This document shows positions 26,016 to 35,478 of a DNA stretch of 64,000 nt, one piece after another (the stretch's first letter is position 1; each line of letters opens with the position of its first letter). Position numbers and translations under genes: made by a program. Below the pieces are notes generated by a model. It saw only the letters and a program-made list of their open reading frames with translations. It was not told the DNA's origin and ran no database searches. This DNA is from Spirosoma fluviale (lineage in GTDB: Bacteria > Bacteroidota > Bacteroidia > Cytophagales > Spirosomataceae). Location: positions 620,001 through 684,000 of the forward strand of contig NZ_OCNH01000003.1 of assembly GCF_900230225.1 (NCBI RefSeq), given 5' to 3'.

Positions 26016-29000
26016 ATGACATTTTTTTACCCCTCTTCACCGCCCTCAACTACCAGATGGCGGTTTCTGTTGTGTTGTGTGCTGGCATTCAGCTCATTGA
26101 TGACGTATGCCGAACGGCCTGCTCTGGCTATAAATGCCGGATTTTATGGTATAGATGAAAAACCGACGGCCGATATAACGATCAGCGGCCGAGTTACCGA
26201 TGCCACTACCAACGAAGCCCTCGCGGGTTGTAATGTTGTGCTGAAAGGTACGCAGAAGGGCACAACCACAGATGCCAGCGGGAACTACAAAATCGTGGTG
26301 CCCGATGGTAATTCTATACTGGTATTCGGGTTTATCGGCTTCATTTCGCAGGATGTGCCGGTTGGTAATCAAACGGTTATCAATGTGTCGTTGAAAGCAT
26401 CGGCTTCGGAGCTGTCGCAGGTTGTTGTTATCGGGTACGGTACCACCACCAAGAAAGACGTGACCGGATCGCTCAAAACAATTAAAAGTGCTGACTTTAA
26501 CCGGGGCATCATCAACTCCCCCGAACAGCTTTTGCAGGGCAAAGTAGCCGGTGTAAACGTTACTTCGGCCAGTGGTGAGCCGGGTGGCGTGCAAAATATT
26601 ACGGTACGTGGGCCGGGTGGCGTTCGGACAGGTAGTACCCCGCTCTTCGTACTGGACGGTATTGCTCTCGACAACTCAAGTACGGGTGGCGCTACAAATC
26701 CGCTTAACTTTCTGAATCCGCAGGACATCGAATCCATCGACGTGCTGAAAGATGCCTCTGCCACGGCTATCTACGGGGCGCGGGGTGCTAACGGTGTGAT
26801 CCTGATCACCACCAAGAAAGGCAAAGCGGGTGCTACAAACCTCACTCTTTCGTCAAATATAGGCATCTCGAACATGGCCCGTCCTCTTCCGCTGTTCTCC
26901 GCTGATGAGTACAAAAAGCAGGTGGCGAGTATAGGGGGGGTGGTCGATGATCAGAAAGCCTCGACAGACTGGCAGCGCGAAATCAGCCGGACGGCTATTA
27001 CGCAAAATCACAATTTATCGTTTGGCGGTGGCGCCGATCGACTGACGTATTATGGTTCGATTGGGGTGCAGGACCAGCAGGGTATCCTGAAGAACAGCAG
27101 CCTCAAACGGTATACCGCCCGTTTCAACGCGTCGCAGAAGTTTCTGGAAGACCGGCTGGTGCTGGATGTGAACATGACAGCCTCGCAAACGATCAACGAG
27201 CGCCCACCCATCGAGGGTATCATCGGAGCGGCCCTGTCGGCCAATCCAACGTATCCGTCTCGCGATGCCAACGGGAATCCGGCTCGCTATCAAGCGTTCA
27301 CCAACCCATTGCTGGCGCTGGACCTGAATAAGGATGTAACAACCATCAACCGGGTTGTGGCTTCGGTATCGCCATCGTATAAGATCACCAAAGAGCTGGT
27401 GTACAAGCTGAATTTGGGTGTCGATAACTCCAGCTCCACCCGCGATCAGCAGTTGTAGGCCAGTACGGTACCCCAGCAGGATGGCCGTCTGGACGCTACC
27501 TATCTGAATAACCGGAACGTGCTGATCGAAAACTACTTTACGTTCACCAAAAACTGGACCGATCATAGCCTAACCGCTTTGCTGGGGCATTCGTATCAGA
27601 AATTTACGCTACAGGGCCGCAACTGGAGTATCAACAAATTCCCAATATCGCCTATTGAGCCCGCCAATAACCCCGGCCTGGGGCAAGACCTGACGCTGCA
27701 GAACAACCGGCCCGGCGGCTATGCAATTATCAATGAATTGCAGTCGTTCTTCTCGCGGGTCAATTACGCCTACAAAGATCGCTATCTGTTCACGGCTACG
27801 GTGCGGGCCGACGGTTCGAGTAAATTCGGTGCAAACAACAAATATGGTGTCTTCCCCTCGTTCTCGGGTGGATGGCGGCTGTCTGAGGAAGGGTTCCTCA
27901 AATCGGGGCCATTCTCTGATCTGAAACTGCGGGCAGGCTGGGGACAAACGGGTAATCAGGAAATCCCGTCGAAGATCACACAGGCCCTGTTTACGTCGAA
28001 CGTATCGGCGTCAACCAGTTATCCGCTCGATGCGTCGACCAACTATCCGGCGGGTACCACCTACACTCGTCTGGCCAATCCGGACATTCAGTGGGAGGTG
28101 TCGACTCAAACCGATTTAGGGCTGGACTTTGGTTTGTTCCGGGGGGCGCTGACGGGTTCCGTCGATTACTTCCGCAAAGTATCCGGCAAGATTCTACTCG
28201 AAGTAATTCCATCCGATCCGATTCAGCCCGCTGCTACTTACTGGACCAACGTGCCGAATATGAGCATTACCAACCAGGGTCTTGAACTTGACCTGAACTA
28301 CCGGTATACGGCCAACAGCGGGTTCCGGTTCGATATTGGAGGGAACATCACGTTCATTAAAAACGTGGTGAATAATTCGCCTTACACCGTCATCACGTCA
28401 GGATCAGCATCGGGACCTGGCTTAACATCGGCCACGGTAAACGGCTACGTGAACGGACAACCCATCGGAACATTCTTCCTGCGTGAGTATCAGGGTGTCG
28501 ACGACAAAGGGGTGAACCGCTTCAGTGATATCGATGGTGATGGGATTGGCGGGACAGATAAAGACCGGATTGCGGCCGGAAGTGCCTTGCCAACCCGACA
28601 GTTTAACCTCAATTTCAGCACGGCTTACAAAGGGTTCGATCTGACGGCCAACTTTAACGGGGTATCGGGCAACAAACTCTACGACAACACGGCCAACGCT
28701 TTCTTCTATAAAGCACGGCTGGTAAAAGGGCTGAACGGCCCGGTCGAGGCAGTTGGTGAATCGAATGAGTCGATCAATAACCCGGCTCCCGTGTCAACAC
28801 GCTTCCTGACCGACGGTGCTTTCTTCCGACTCAATAACCTGTCGTTGGGGTATAACCTGAGCCCCCGTACTATTGGAATGAACCGCTGGATCTCTAATAT
28901 CCGGCTGTCGGTAACGGGTCAGAACCTGTTTGTTATCACGAAGTACAAGGGGTATGACCCCGAAGTAAACATCGACCGGACGGTTAATGGGATCTCGTCG

Positions 29001-29069
29001 TACGGGATCGACTACCTCAGCTATCCCAAGGCGCGTTCGTTTGTGTTTGGCTTAAATCTCACCTTTTAA
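26016..29069 (+). pseudogene. SusC/RagA-type TonB-dependent receptor interrupted by an amber codon
   Basis: One continuous frame of about 1,016 codons encodes a full SusC: signal region, carboxypeptidase-regulatory-like domain (ITISGRVTDATTNEALAGCN), SusC plug marker (VVIGYGTTTKKDVTGS) and LFVLDGIALDN, FLNPQDIESIDVLKDASATA, then the barrel to a C-terminal aromatic strand (FVFGLNLTF). A single TAG at 27456-27458 (after STRDQQL) breaks it; the frame continues with ASTVPQQDGRLDATYLNNRN, so no bases were gained or lost. CAG to TAG or TGG to TAG would explain it. Without suppression the product would lack most of the barrel. The SusD gene behind it is intact. Sequencing error or a very recent mutation are both possible. 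Confidence 0.85.
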
Positions 29070-29126
29070 CATGTATCATTGATCAGTAGACGTCAGTAAG
29101 CTCTCTGATAAACAATGCATTATACT

Positions 29127-30803
29127 ATGAAAAAGATATTTCTCAGCACGCTGGCCATCCTCAGCCTGCTTTTTCTGGATAGCTGTACGAACTTGGTCGA
29201 GCAGGTGCTGGACGAGTCGTCGGTTACCGGCCAGACCGACAAGCAACTTGCAGATGGTAACATTGCTCCGGTATATGCCCGTCTGGTTGACATTTTTAAC
29301 CATACGAACTATTTTACCATTCAGGAAATTTCTACCGACGAAGCCATCCTGCCCTATCGGGGTGGTACTGACTGGGGCGATAACGGTATTTATACCGCCA
29401 TGCACCAGCATACGCATACCAGCACAGATCCTAACCTGCGCAGTACCTGGTTGTTATTGACGCAGGAGGTATCAAGGGCGGTTTCGGCTATGAGTGCGCT
29501 GCCCACCGTGAATGACCCGAATGCCAAAACCTACCTGGCCGAAGCGCGGGGTATGCGGGCGTACTACAACATGGTACTGCTGGATTTGTTTGGCGTGGTA
29601 TTCGTAAAAGAGGACCCACAGGGTATTTCGCAAGTGCTCAGGGGCGAACCGGCTTACGAGTATGTGAAAAACGAGTTTCTGGCCGTTGAACCCAATCTGC
29701 TGACTACGGTTGGCCCCGGACGCCTGACCAAAGGAGCTGTATGGGGTCTGCTGGCGCGGCTGTATCTGAATGCCGCGGTGTATCGCGACCGGTACGCAGC
29801 CAGCTTTAGCTTCAAATCAGAAGATATGGACAAGGTAGTCGAGTATACAGATAAGATCATTGCGTCAGGTCAGTACCAGTTGTCGAACGATTATTTCTCG
29901 ATTTTTAACTCCGACAACCATGATAACAAAGAGTTGATTTTTGCGGTTGACCAACGCGCCGAACTGAACGGACACAACCGTCTGGCGTACTTCTCCCTGT
30001 CTGGCGACCAGTTTCCGCTGCCAGCATTCCCCGCTGCCAATGGTACCGATGGGCCAGCCATCACCCCTGATTTTTACCGCAGCTGGACATCGGCCTACGC
30101 TCCACTTGACCCGGCTGGTACAGACCCCCGCTTTTTCAAACAGAACTGGACTATTCCGGCCGATTCGTGCATCAGCGACGCTAATTTCAATTTCAATCGG
30201 GGTATTTTACGCGGACAACAGTATGGTTTGTTGCGGGTTAATGGTGCTTTCGTGCGTTGTGGTAGCAATTACAAAGTGGGTAAGCTCTTTAGCGTGACCC
30301 GTAACCGGCCCACGCTAGCCGTTGACTTTAGCGAGCAGGTTGATTTCTCGGTGGCGGGTAGTAATTACAACACCGGTTACCGGGTATTGAAGTACGAATT
30401 CAGCAAAAAATCGCAGTCGGGTAGGAATCTGGGCGATGCCGATATTTCCATTGTGCGTTTAGCCGATGTATATCTGATGCGGGCGGAGGCCAAACTTCGC
30501 AAAAGTAATGATGTCGCCAGTGCGCTGGCTGACGTAAATCTGGTGCGGGCATCGCGCAAATCCTCAACGCCTGCCCCCGCCCTGACGGCCATGAACCTCG
30601 ATCTGCTGTTGCGTGAACGGGGCTTCGAGCTGTACTGGGAAATGGTGCGCCGGACCGATATGATCCGTTTCGGTAAATATGAAGGTAGCTGGACAGAAAA
30701 GACCAATACCGATAAGTTTAAGCGGGTGTTCCCCATTCCGCAAACCGCTATCGACGGAGCGTCTAACCTGCCCGGCTATCTAAAGCAGAACGAGAGCTAT
30801 TAA
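29127..30803 (+). CDS. RagB/SusD family nutrient-uptake lipoprotein
   Basis: 558 residues from the ATG of MKKIFLSTLAILSLLFLDSC, giving a lipoprotein signal with the acylated Cys in LDSC; an ATG four codons earlier is less likely. The helical SusD fold shows LAEARGMRAYYNMVLLDLFG, the TPR-like LADVYLMRAEAKLRKSNDVASALADVNLVRAS, and the conserved C-terminal ERGFELYWEMVRRTDMIRFG. It binds glycan or another nutrient at the cell surface and lids the SusC barrel encoded just upstream (58 bp away), which is amber-interrupted. No enzyme genes accompany this pair. An inverted repeat follows. Confidence 0.93.
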   Translation: MKKIFLSTLAILSLLFLDSCTNLVEQVLDESSVTGQTDKQLADGNIAPVYARLVDIFNHTNYFTIQEISTDEAILPYRGGTDWGDNGIYTAMHQHTHTSTDPNLRSTWLLLTQEVSRAVSAMSALPTVNDPNAKTYLAEARGMRAYYNMVLLDLFGVVFVKEDPQGISQVLRGEPAYEYVKNEFLAVEPNLLTTVGPGRLTKGAVWGLLARLYLNAAVYRDRYAASFSFKSEDMDKVVEYTDKIIASGQYQLSNDYFSIFNSDNHDNKELIFAVDQRAELNGHNRLAYFSLSGDQFPLPAFPAANGTDGPAITPDFYRSWTSAYAPLDPAGTDPRFFKQNWTIPADSCISDANFNFNRGILRGQQYGLLRVNGAFVRCGSNYKVGKLFSVTRNRPTLAVDFSEQVDFSVAGSNYNTGYRVLKYEFSKKSQSGRNLGDADISIVRLADVYLMRAEAKLRKSNDVASALADVNLVRASRKSSTPAPALTAMNLDLLLRERGFELYWEMVRRTDMIRFGKYEGSWTEKTNTDKFKRVFPIPQTAIDGASNLPGYLKQNESY

Positions 30804-30882
30804 GTATGAACCGCATGGATTTCCATGATCTGTGCAAAGGTTAGAGCCTTGCCGGCAATCCGGTTGAGTCAAGCGCAAGTAA

Positions 30883-30952
30883 AACAGGGTGGGTTACCCC
30901 AGAGGCCGCACAGAGCTGGAACGCTGCGACCCCTGGGGTAGCCCACCCTGTT
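30883..30952. repeat. Intergenic inverted repeat, 20-bp arms
   Basis: Arms at 30883-30902 (AACAGGGTGGGTTACCCCAG) and 30933-30952 with one G/T-type mismatch and a 30-base spacer. It sits between the convergent SusD and hydrolase/membrane genes and may serve as a shared transcript end, though there is no T-tract. Confidence 0.75.
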
Positions 30953-30974
30953 CACTGAATGGCAAGCTACCAAA

Positions 30975-32897
30975 TTAAGTTACGGTACTTGTTTCCTTTC
31001 TGGCCGTTGATCGTATCACCTCATCCATTCGCTTTAAGGCCACCGATTGGCCAATATATATGTGCCAAATAAAAACCAGATCGAATAACAGAGCTGTCAA
31101 CCACCAGACATACAGGAAACCTGCGGCAGTTATGAGTAAAGGCCATATAACAGACTCGTCGTCAATAGACTCGTACGATTCAATATGCCCGTAAATCATT
31201 CCTACAATGGTTAATGTACCTAATACAATGAGAGGAATTACGCCGGTTGATGGCCATTTCTTGCTCACATAATAAACGATAGTAACCATTGTAGTAATGG
31301 CTATGACATGCACACTGCCCGTAGGAGTAATAAAGCCTAATGCATTATCAAGTATGTATTTAAGTTTCTTCTGTGGAAGGTCATCTTCAGGTACAACAAA
31401 AAGGAAAAGCATAGCACAAAAGAAATAAATACCCAATGCGCCTACTCGCCACATATTGATCCGCGTTAATCGGGGAATTCGGCTGGTAACAGTAACTCCG
31501 TATAGTAATAACGTGGCACCTAATACATTGTAAAAAATAAATCGTTCACCTCTACTGCCATAATGTGTTCGCTTGGGATCTATGTATTCAAACACTGCCC
31601 TGATGAGAAAATAGTCGACAGTAAACAAGATGAGTCCGATTCCCAAATAAGGCAGGATTCGACTCAACCATTTTGTCCATTTGATATCCTTTGGTGGCTT
31701 TGAAAATTTGGACAGAATGCCGTCGGATGTATTGCTACTCTTAGACGCATCCGGTTTATTAATTACGGATTCGATGAAATGTCCAAAAACAGCATTGTCG
31801 TCCCAGTAGTCAACGTGGGCTTTTCCTGGAAACGGATAACGTATGAAGCCAAAATCGTGTTCTTCTTTAAAATTAAATAGATGCTCAAACCCACGATGGT
31901 TGAGCCAATCACGGGTATCGTTAAGTTCAAATCCAATCGGGTCACCGCGGTCATAATAATTTCGCCATTCTATCTTCTTACTCAGGGTGATCTTCGGTGC
32001 AGGCATTTTTGACTCAAACAGTTCCGGCCAGAGAATCATGTGTTTATCTAATGGTGAACCTAAAGTCATAAAGCCACGAACATTATTGATCCAAGGTGAT
32101 GAAGTAGGCTCGCGCAATGCTTGTAGCAACCCTAAAAAAGCGATAACGGTGCCTTCGCTATGGGCCACCAGATGAATATCCGATTTGGGGTAAGTCTCGT
32201 GAACACTTTTCATTACAGAAGAAAAAGTATCTAGAATTTTTTGCCGTTGTATGCTGAATTCAGCGACAAGCTGTACATCCCCCAGGTAATCATTAAGTAA
32301 TTTTCCCAAGTCAAACGTAAATAGGCCGGCCTTTTCAGCTAAGAAACAAAGTCTTTCCAGCACAGCAATCGTTTGAATCATTTCACGAAAGATCAGTTTC
32401 AACAACGTAAAATCAGCTTCGTTGCAATGGGTCTTACAATCTTTTCCTGAATCTTTATCCTTCTCCTGTTTCCATCGCAACCGTAGTCGTTCCACGATGG
32501 TGTTCGCCCACCGCTTGGCTTCTTCCAGCGTGTATTGATCGGTAACAACATCTCGTGGTACTTTTGCCCCATAGACCTCAGCAAAAGCCATATGTTCAAA
32601 CCGCTTGGCTGGATAAGGTGGCTGTACAGAAAAAGTTGAATGACCGGTGTGGAAACTTCCTAGAGGAATGGCTGTTGTTTCGCCAAAGACCTGACAAAAC
32701 TGATTAACTACTGACTGAAGAGTGGCGAACGTGTGTTGATCACCGACACCATGAATGGTGACAATAACCTGTTTTACTTTATCATCCGGAACCGAAGTCC
32801 GGATAATTGTTCCGTCAGTCTGCACATCTACATGTTTAGGTGCATCTGCTCCTATCATCTGTATAGATTCATAATTGAACACGTCATCCATAGTCAT
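30975..32897 (-). CDS. Alpha/beta-hydrolase-like domain fused to a multi-TM domain (unrecognised family)
   Basis: 640 residues. The N-terminal ~390 residues look like a lipase-type alpha/beta hydrolase: strand plus oxyanion loop VIVTIHGVGDQHTF, nucleophile elbow DIHLVAHSEGTVIAFLGLL (A-H-S-E-G), FMTLGSPLDKHMILWPELF, and a late acid/His region (NYYDRGDPIGFEL, HVDYWDD). The C-terminal ~230 residues hold about six hydrophobic segments (YLGIGLILFTVDYFLIRAVF, ALGIYFFCAMLFLFVV, VIPLIVLGTLTIVGMIYG, LITAAGFLYVWWLTALLF). No signal peptide, so the hydrolase domain probably faces the cytoplasm. DNA is more AT-rich than its neighbours. I do not recognise the family; a membrane-tethered esterase or lipase is the best guess. 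Confidence 0.6.
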   Translation of the reverse strand: MTMDDVFNYESIQMIGADAPKHVDVQTDGTIIRTSVPDDKVKQVIVTIHGVGDQHTFATLQSVVNQFCQVFGETTAIPLGSFHTGHSTFSVQPPYPAKRFEHMAFAEVYGAKVPRDVVTDQYTLEEAKRWANTIVERLRLRWKQEKDKDSGKDCKTHCNEADFTLLKLIFREMIQTIAVLERLCFLAEKAGLFTFDLGKLLNDYLGDVQLVAEFSIQRQKILDTFSSVMKSVHETYPKSDIHLVAHSEGTVIAFLGLLQALREPTSSPWINNVRGFMTLGSPLDKHMILWPELFESKMPAPKITLSKKIEWRNYYDRGDPIGFELNDTRDWLNHRGFEHLFNFKEEHDFGFIRYPFPGKAHVDYWDDNAVFGHFIESVINKPDASKSSNTSDGILSKFSKPPKDIKWTKWLSRILPYLGIGLILFTVDYFLIRAVFEYIDPKRTHYGSRGERFIFYNVLGATLLLYGVTVTSRIPRLTRINMWRVGALGIYFFCAMLFLFVVPEDDLPQKKLKYILDNALGFITPTGSVHVIAITTMVTIVYYVSKKWPSTGVIPLIVLGTLTIVGMIYGHIESYESIDDESVIWPLLITAAGFLYVWWLTALLFDLVFIWHIYIGQSVALKRMDEVIRSTARKETSTVT

Positions 32898-33332
32898 TCT
32901 GACCGAAGGTTAGGTAAAGCCTTCGGCCTCTCGTCGAAACTAGTGGACATAATACTCTGCCGCAACGGGGATTTTCACGTATTTTTTAGCTGAAATACCT
33001 GATCTATAGATGATACGTGATTGTTGCGGTGATACTAATGCGTAGCTTCCTGGATGTTGGGCGGCTGGATGCTTTAGTAACCAACTTTCAAAACCTATCC
33101 AACAGTGCCCGCCCCCGTGTTTGGTGGCACTGGGTGAACGGTAACGTAACGAAAGACGGTATTTCATCAACCCCAGGCAACGTGAATCCGCTGAAATAAA
33201 GGCTCGTGCATACTGTAAATACAGTATTTTATGAGATTACTTAGTGAAACATCCCCTGATCCTGTTAAAATACCGTACACTTATGAAAAGACAGCCAATC
33301 AATTCTTTTTCAACTATGTTTTAACTTTTTTA
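32898..33332. other. Gene-free stretch upstream of the fecI-like gene
   Basis: No convincing gene. It contains a small hairpin (CCGAAGG 32903-32909 with CCTTCGG 32920-32926) just before the hydrolase/TM gene start, and a 16-base palindrome TACTGTAAATACAGTA at 33211-33226. The right end becomes AT-rich towards the promoter-like element at 33333. Confidence 0.6.
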
Positions 33333-33380
33333 AAAATTCTTTGAAAAAAATGAATTAAAAGAAGGGCTTTTTGACACTGG
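33333..33380 (+). promoter_or_regulatory. Promoter-like element, copy 1 (before the fecI-like gene)
   Basis: 48 bases matching 34153-34200 at 42 positions: both run AAAATTCTTTGAAAAAAATG, an A-rich block, a GAAGGG/GAGGAG block and TTnACACTGG. It lies 145 bp before the sigma-factor ATG. Its position and duplication suggest an ECF-sigma-dependent promoter. Confidence 0.55.
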
Positions 33381-33525
33381 GAACTAGTAAAACGTAAAAC
33401 CCGCGTTCAGGCTTCCCGACATTCGGGTAACTCATCAGGGCAGAACCATCCGGCAAAAAGTGACATTGAAAACAAAAGGAGCCAACCTGGTCATCAAATT
33501 CGACTAAGCCATTACCCTTACCGCA

Positions 33526-34164
33526 ATGAACGTCTTCAAACAAACCAAACCATTGATGTCATTGCCCGATGCCGAACGCTGGGCCAATGATGCACAGGTA
33601 TGGCAGGCCTTCAAGCAGGGAAACCGCGAAGCGTTTGAGTTTTTGTACCAGCAAAATATCCAGCATCTGATTCAGTACGGGTCTAAAATCACCAGCGACA
33701 GAAGCCTGATTCAGGATTGTATTCAGGATCTTTTTGTCGAGTTGTGGGACAGCCGGGAAAACGCCAGTCAGGTGGCGTCTGCCAAGCACTACTTACTAAA
33801 ATCACTCCGCTACAAACTTATTCGGTATCTTCAGTACACGCCAACGGAGACACTGGAAGAAACCAAGTTTGTGACTGATTATGAAAATGGCGAAAGCCAG
33901 TTGCTTCAGCAGGAAACAGTACGCAGCCAGGGCCATCTGTTGGCCGCAGCCCTTAAACTGTTACCCAAACGACAGCAGGAAGCCATTCATTTGCGGTATT
34001 TTGAGGAACTCAGCAACGAAGAAGTGGCCCAGGTTATGGGCGTCAATTATCAGTCGGCCTGTAAGTTTATTTATACGGGACTTAAAACGTTACGCCATAC
34101 CCTCCAATTGATTAGCTTGTTGCCACCTGTATGGAGCATTTATCAGTTTTTTAAAATTCTTTGA
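33526..34164 (+). CDS. FecI-type ECF RNA polymerase sigma factor
   Basis: 212 residues. Region 2 is seen as FKQGNREAFEFLYQQNIQHL and DCIQDLFVELWDSRENASQV, region 4 as LLPKRQQEAIHLRYFEELSN followed by EEVAQVMGVNYQSACKFIYT. Start at 33526 or at the internal MSLPDAERW ten codons later. With the FecR-type anti-sigma factor next door and an STN-containing SusC, this forms a cell-surface signalling cascade that switches on the SusCD locus when substrate binds. Its C-terminal codons (FFKIL, stop) overlap the second copy of the 48-bp promoter-like element. Confidence 0.93.
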   Translation: MNVFKQTKPLMSLPDAERWANDAQVWQAFKQGNREAFEFLYQQNIQHLIQYGSKITSDRSLIQDCIQDLFVELWDSRENASQVASAKHYLLKSLRYKLIRYLQYTPTETLEETKFVTDYENGESQLLQQETVRSQGHLLAAALKLLPKRQQEAIHLRYFEELSNEEVAQVMGVNYQSACKFIYTGLKTLRHTLQLISLLPPVWSIYQFFKIL

Positions 34165-34200
34165 AAAAAATGGATTAAAAGAGGAGGTATTTAACACTGG
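34153..34200 (+). promoter_or_regulatory. Promoter-like element, copy 2 (before the fecR-like gene)
   Basis: 42 of 48 positions match the copy at 33333-33380. It begins within the last codons of the sigma-factor gene and ends 23 bp before the fecR ATG. It probably allows the anti-sigma/SusCD transcript to be started independently of fecI. Confidence 0.55.
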
Positions 34201-34222
34201 GTAGCAGACAACACGCTCAACC

Positions 34223-35317
34223 ATGTTAAGGGACTTCTCAAGCTACGAAATCGAGGACTTTGCCTTTGATGAAACGTTTCAGCACTGGGTGCTGGAGCCC
34301 GATTCGCCACATCGCGAATTCTGGGAAAAATACATTGCCAGCCATCCTCAGCAAACCGATAAACTGCTGGCTGCCAGGGCGCTGGTTGTTGAATTGAAAA
34401 ACAACCCAGCTTCGGCTACCGACAACGACCTGGCTCCCGTTATCTGGCGAAACATTCAGGCTCGTATTATCCCCGTCCGACGAATAGGCTGGCAACCCTG
34501 GGGCCGTTGGCAAGTGGCGGCTTCGGTTAGCTTGTTGCTGTTGCTGGGTGCGGGCCTGTGGTGGCAATTCAATCAATCGACGACAAATCCATCCCTGGTT
34601 TTGTCAAAGTTTAGCACCAATGAACGGCTGCTCGAAGAAGTAAACCGCACAGAAAATACGATCCGGATTCATTTACACGATGGCACGGTGGTAAGCCTGG
34701 CCAAAGACAGCCGCCTGACCTACCCCCGAACGTTCGATGGTCGACAGCGGGTCGTTTATCTGAGTGGAGAAGCCTTTTTCGAGGTAACCAAAAACCCTGA
34801 CCAGCCTTTTTTGGTGTATGCCAACGAAACGGTAACGAAGGTACTGGGAACAAGTTTTCGGATAAAAGCCTACGCCAATGCCCCTAAAGTGGTTGTTGCG
34901 GTTCGTACAGGTCGTGTTTCGGTATTTGCCCGGAACGATTTTGAATCCAGTCCGGCAACAACACAGCCCAACGGTGTCGTGCTTACCCCCAATCAGCAGG
35001 CCGTTTTCTCGCGGCAGGAAGCGCAGCTCCAGAAAACCCTGGTCGAACAACCCGTATTGCTTGCCACGCCCGCCGAACAACCGTCCTTCAACTTCGACAA
35101 CACACCCATCGGTGCGGTGTTTGCCGTGCTGGAAAAAGCCTACGGGGTGGATATCGTCTATGATGAAACCCTGTTCGCCAGTCGAACCCTGACGGTGAGC
35201 CTGGAGGACGAGTCGTTGTACGAAAAACTGGATGTGATTTGTAAAACAGTGGGCGTTTCGTACCAGATCATTGATACACAGGTGATTATCGAACGCAAAA
35301 ACAACGGTAATCCATAA
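34223..35317 (+). CDS. FecR-type anti-sigma factor
   Basis: 364 residues. A cytoplasmic sigma-binding N-terminus (~1-90) leads to one TM helix (VAASVSLLLLLGAGLWWQF, ~95-113), then the periplasmic FecR domain (IRIHLHDGTVVSLAKDSRLT, YLSGEAFFEVTKNPDQPFLV, TKVLGTSFRIKAY). The end is a DUF4974/STN-like domain (FNFDNTPIGAVFAVLEKAYG ... VDIVYDETLF), which contacts the receptor's STN domain. It holds or activates the adjacent FecI-type sigma factor depending on receptor state. It sits between fecI and susC, 58 bp after the sigma gene. Confidence 0.93.
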   Translation: MLRDFSSYEIEDFAFDETFQHWVLEPDSPHREFWEKYIASHPQQTDKLLAARALVVELKNNPASATDNDLAPVIWRNIQARIIPVRRIGWQPWGRWQVAASVSLLLLLGAGLWWQFNQSTTNPSLVLSKFSTNERLLEEVNRTENTIRIHLHDGTVVSLAKDSRLTYPRTFDGRQRVVYLSGEAFFEVTKNPDQPFLVYANETVTKVLGTSFRIKAYANAPKVVVAVRTGRVSVFARNDFESSPATTQPNGVVLTPNQQAVFSRQEAQLQKTLVEQPVLLATPAEQPSFNFDNTPIGAVFAVLEKAYGVDIVYDETLFASRTLTVSLEDESLYEKLDVICKTVGVSYQIIDTQVIIERKNNGNP

Positions 35318-35357
35318 TTTTCAATGAACCCTATTACCCGGTAACCGCCAAAATAAA

Positions 35358-35388
35358 GGGTCGGCAATGTGTCCAGCATTACCGACCC
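35358..35388 (+). promoter_or_regulatory. Hairpin in the fecR-susC gap
   Basis: GGGTCGGCAATG (35358-35369) pairs with CATTACCGACCC (35377-35388), one mismatch, 7-base loop. No U-tract follows, so it is more likely a 5'-UTR or mRNA-stability hairpin or a partial stop than a full terminator. It sits 40 bp after the fecR stop. Confidence 0.5.
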
Positions 35389-35478
35389 CAACTTGACTTC
35401 CCAACGCATCCGTGAAAGCATGCAGGGAATTGTTTCGCTGATCCATTTTCCAATTAAACCCACAAAACGATTAAAAGT

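Noticed and set aside
27456..27458. Recoded amber codon (pyrrolysine or similar)
   Set aside because: No pyl genes or recoding element are visible and SusC proteins do not use recoding; a point mutation or sequencing error is simpler.
33355..33543. 62-codon minus-strand open frame before fecI
   Set aside because: Covers the promoter-like element and leader; no coding signal.
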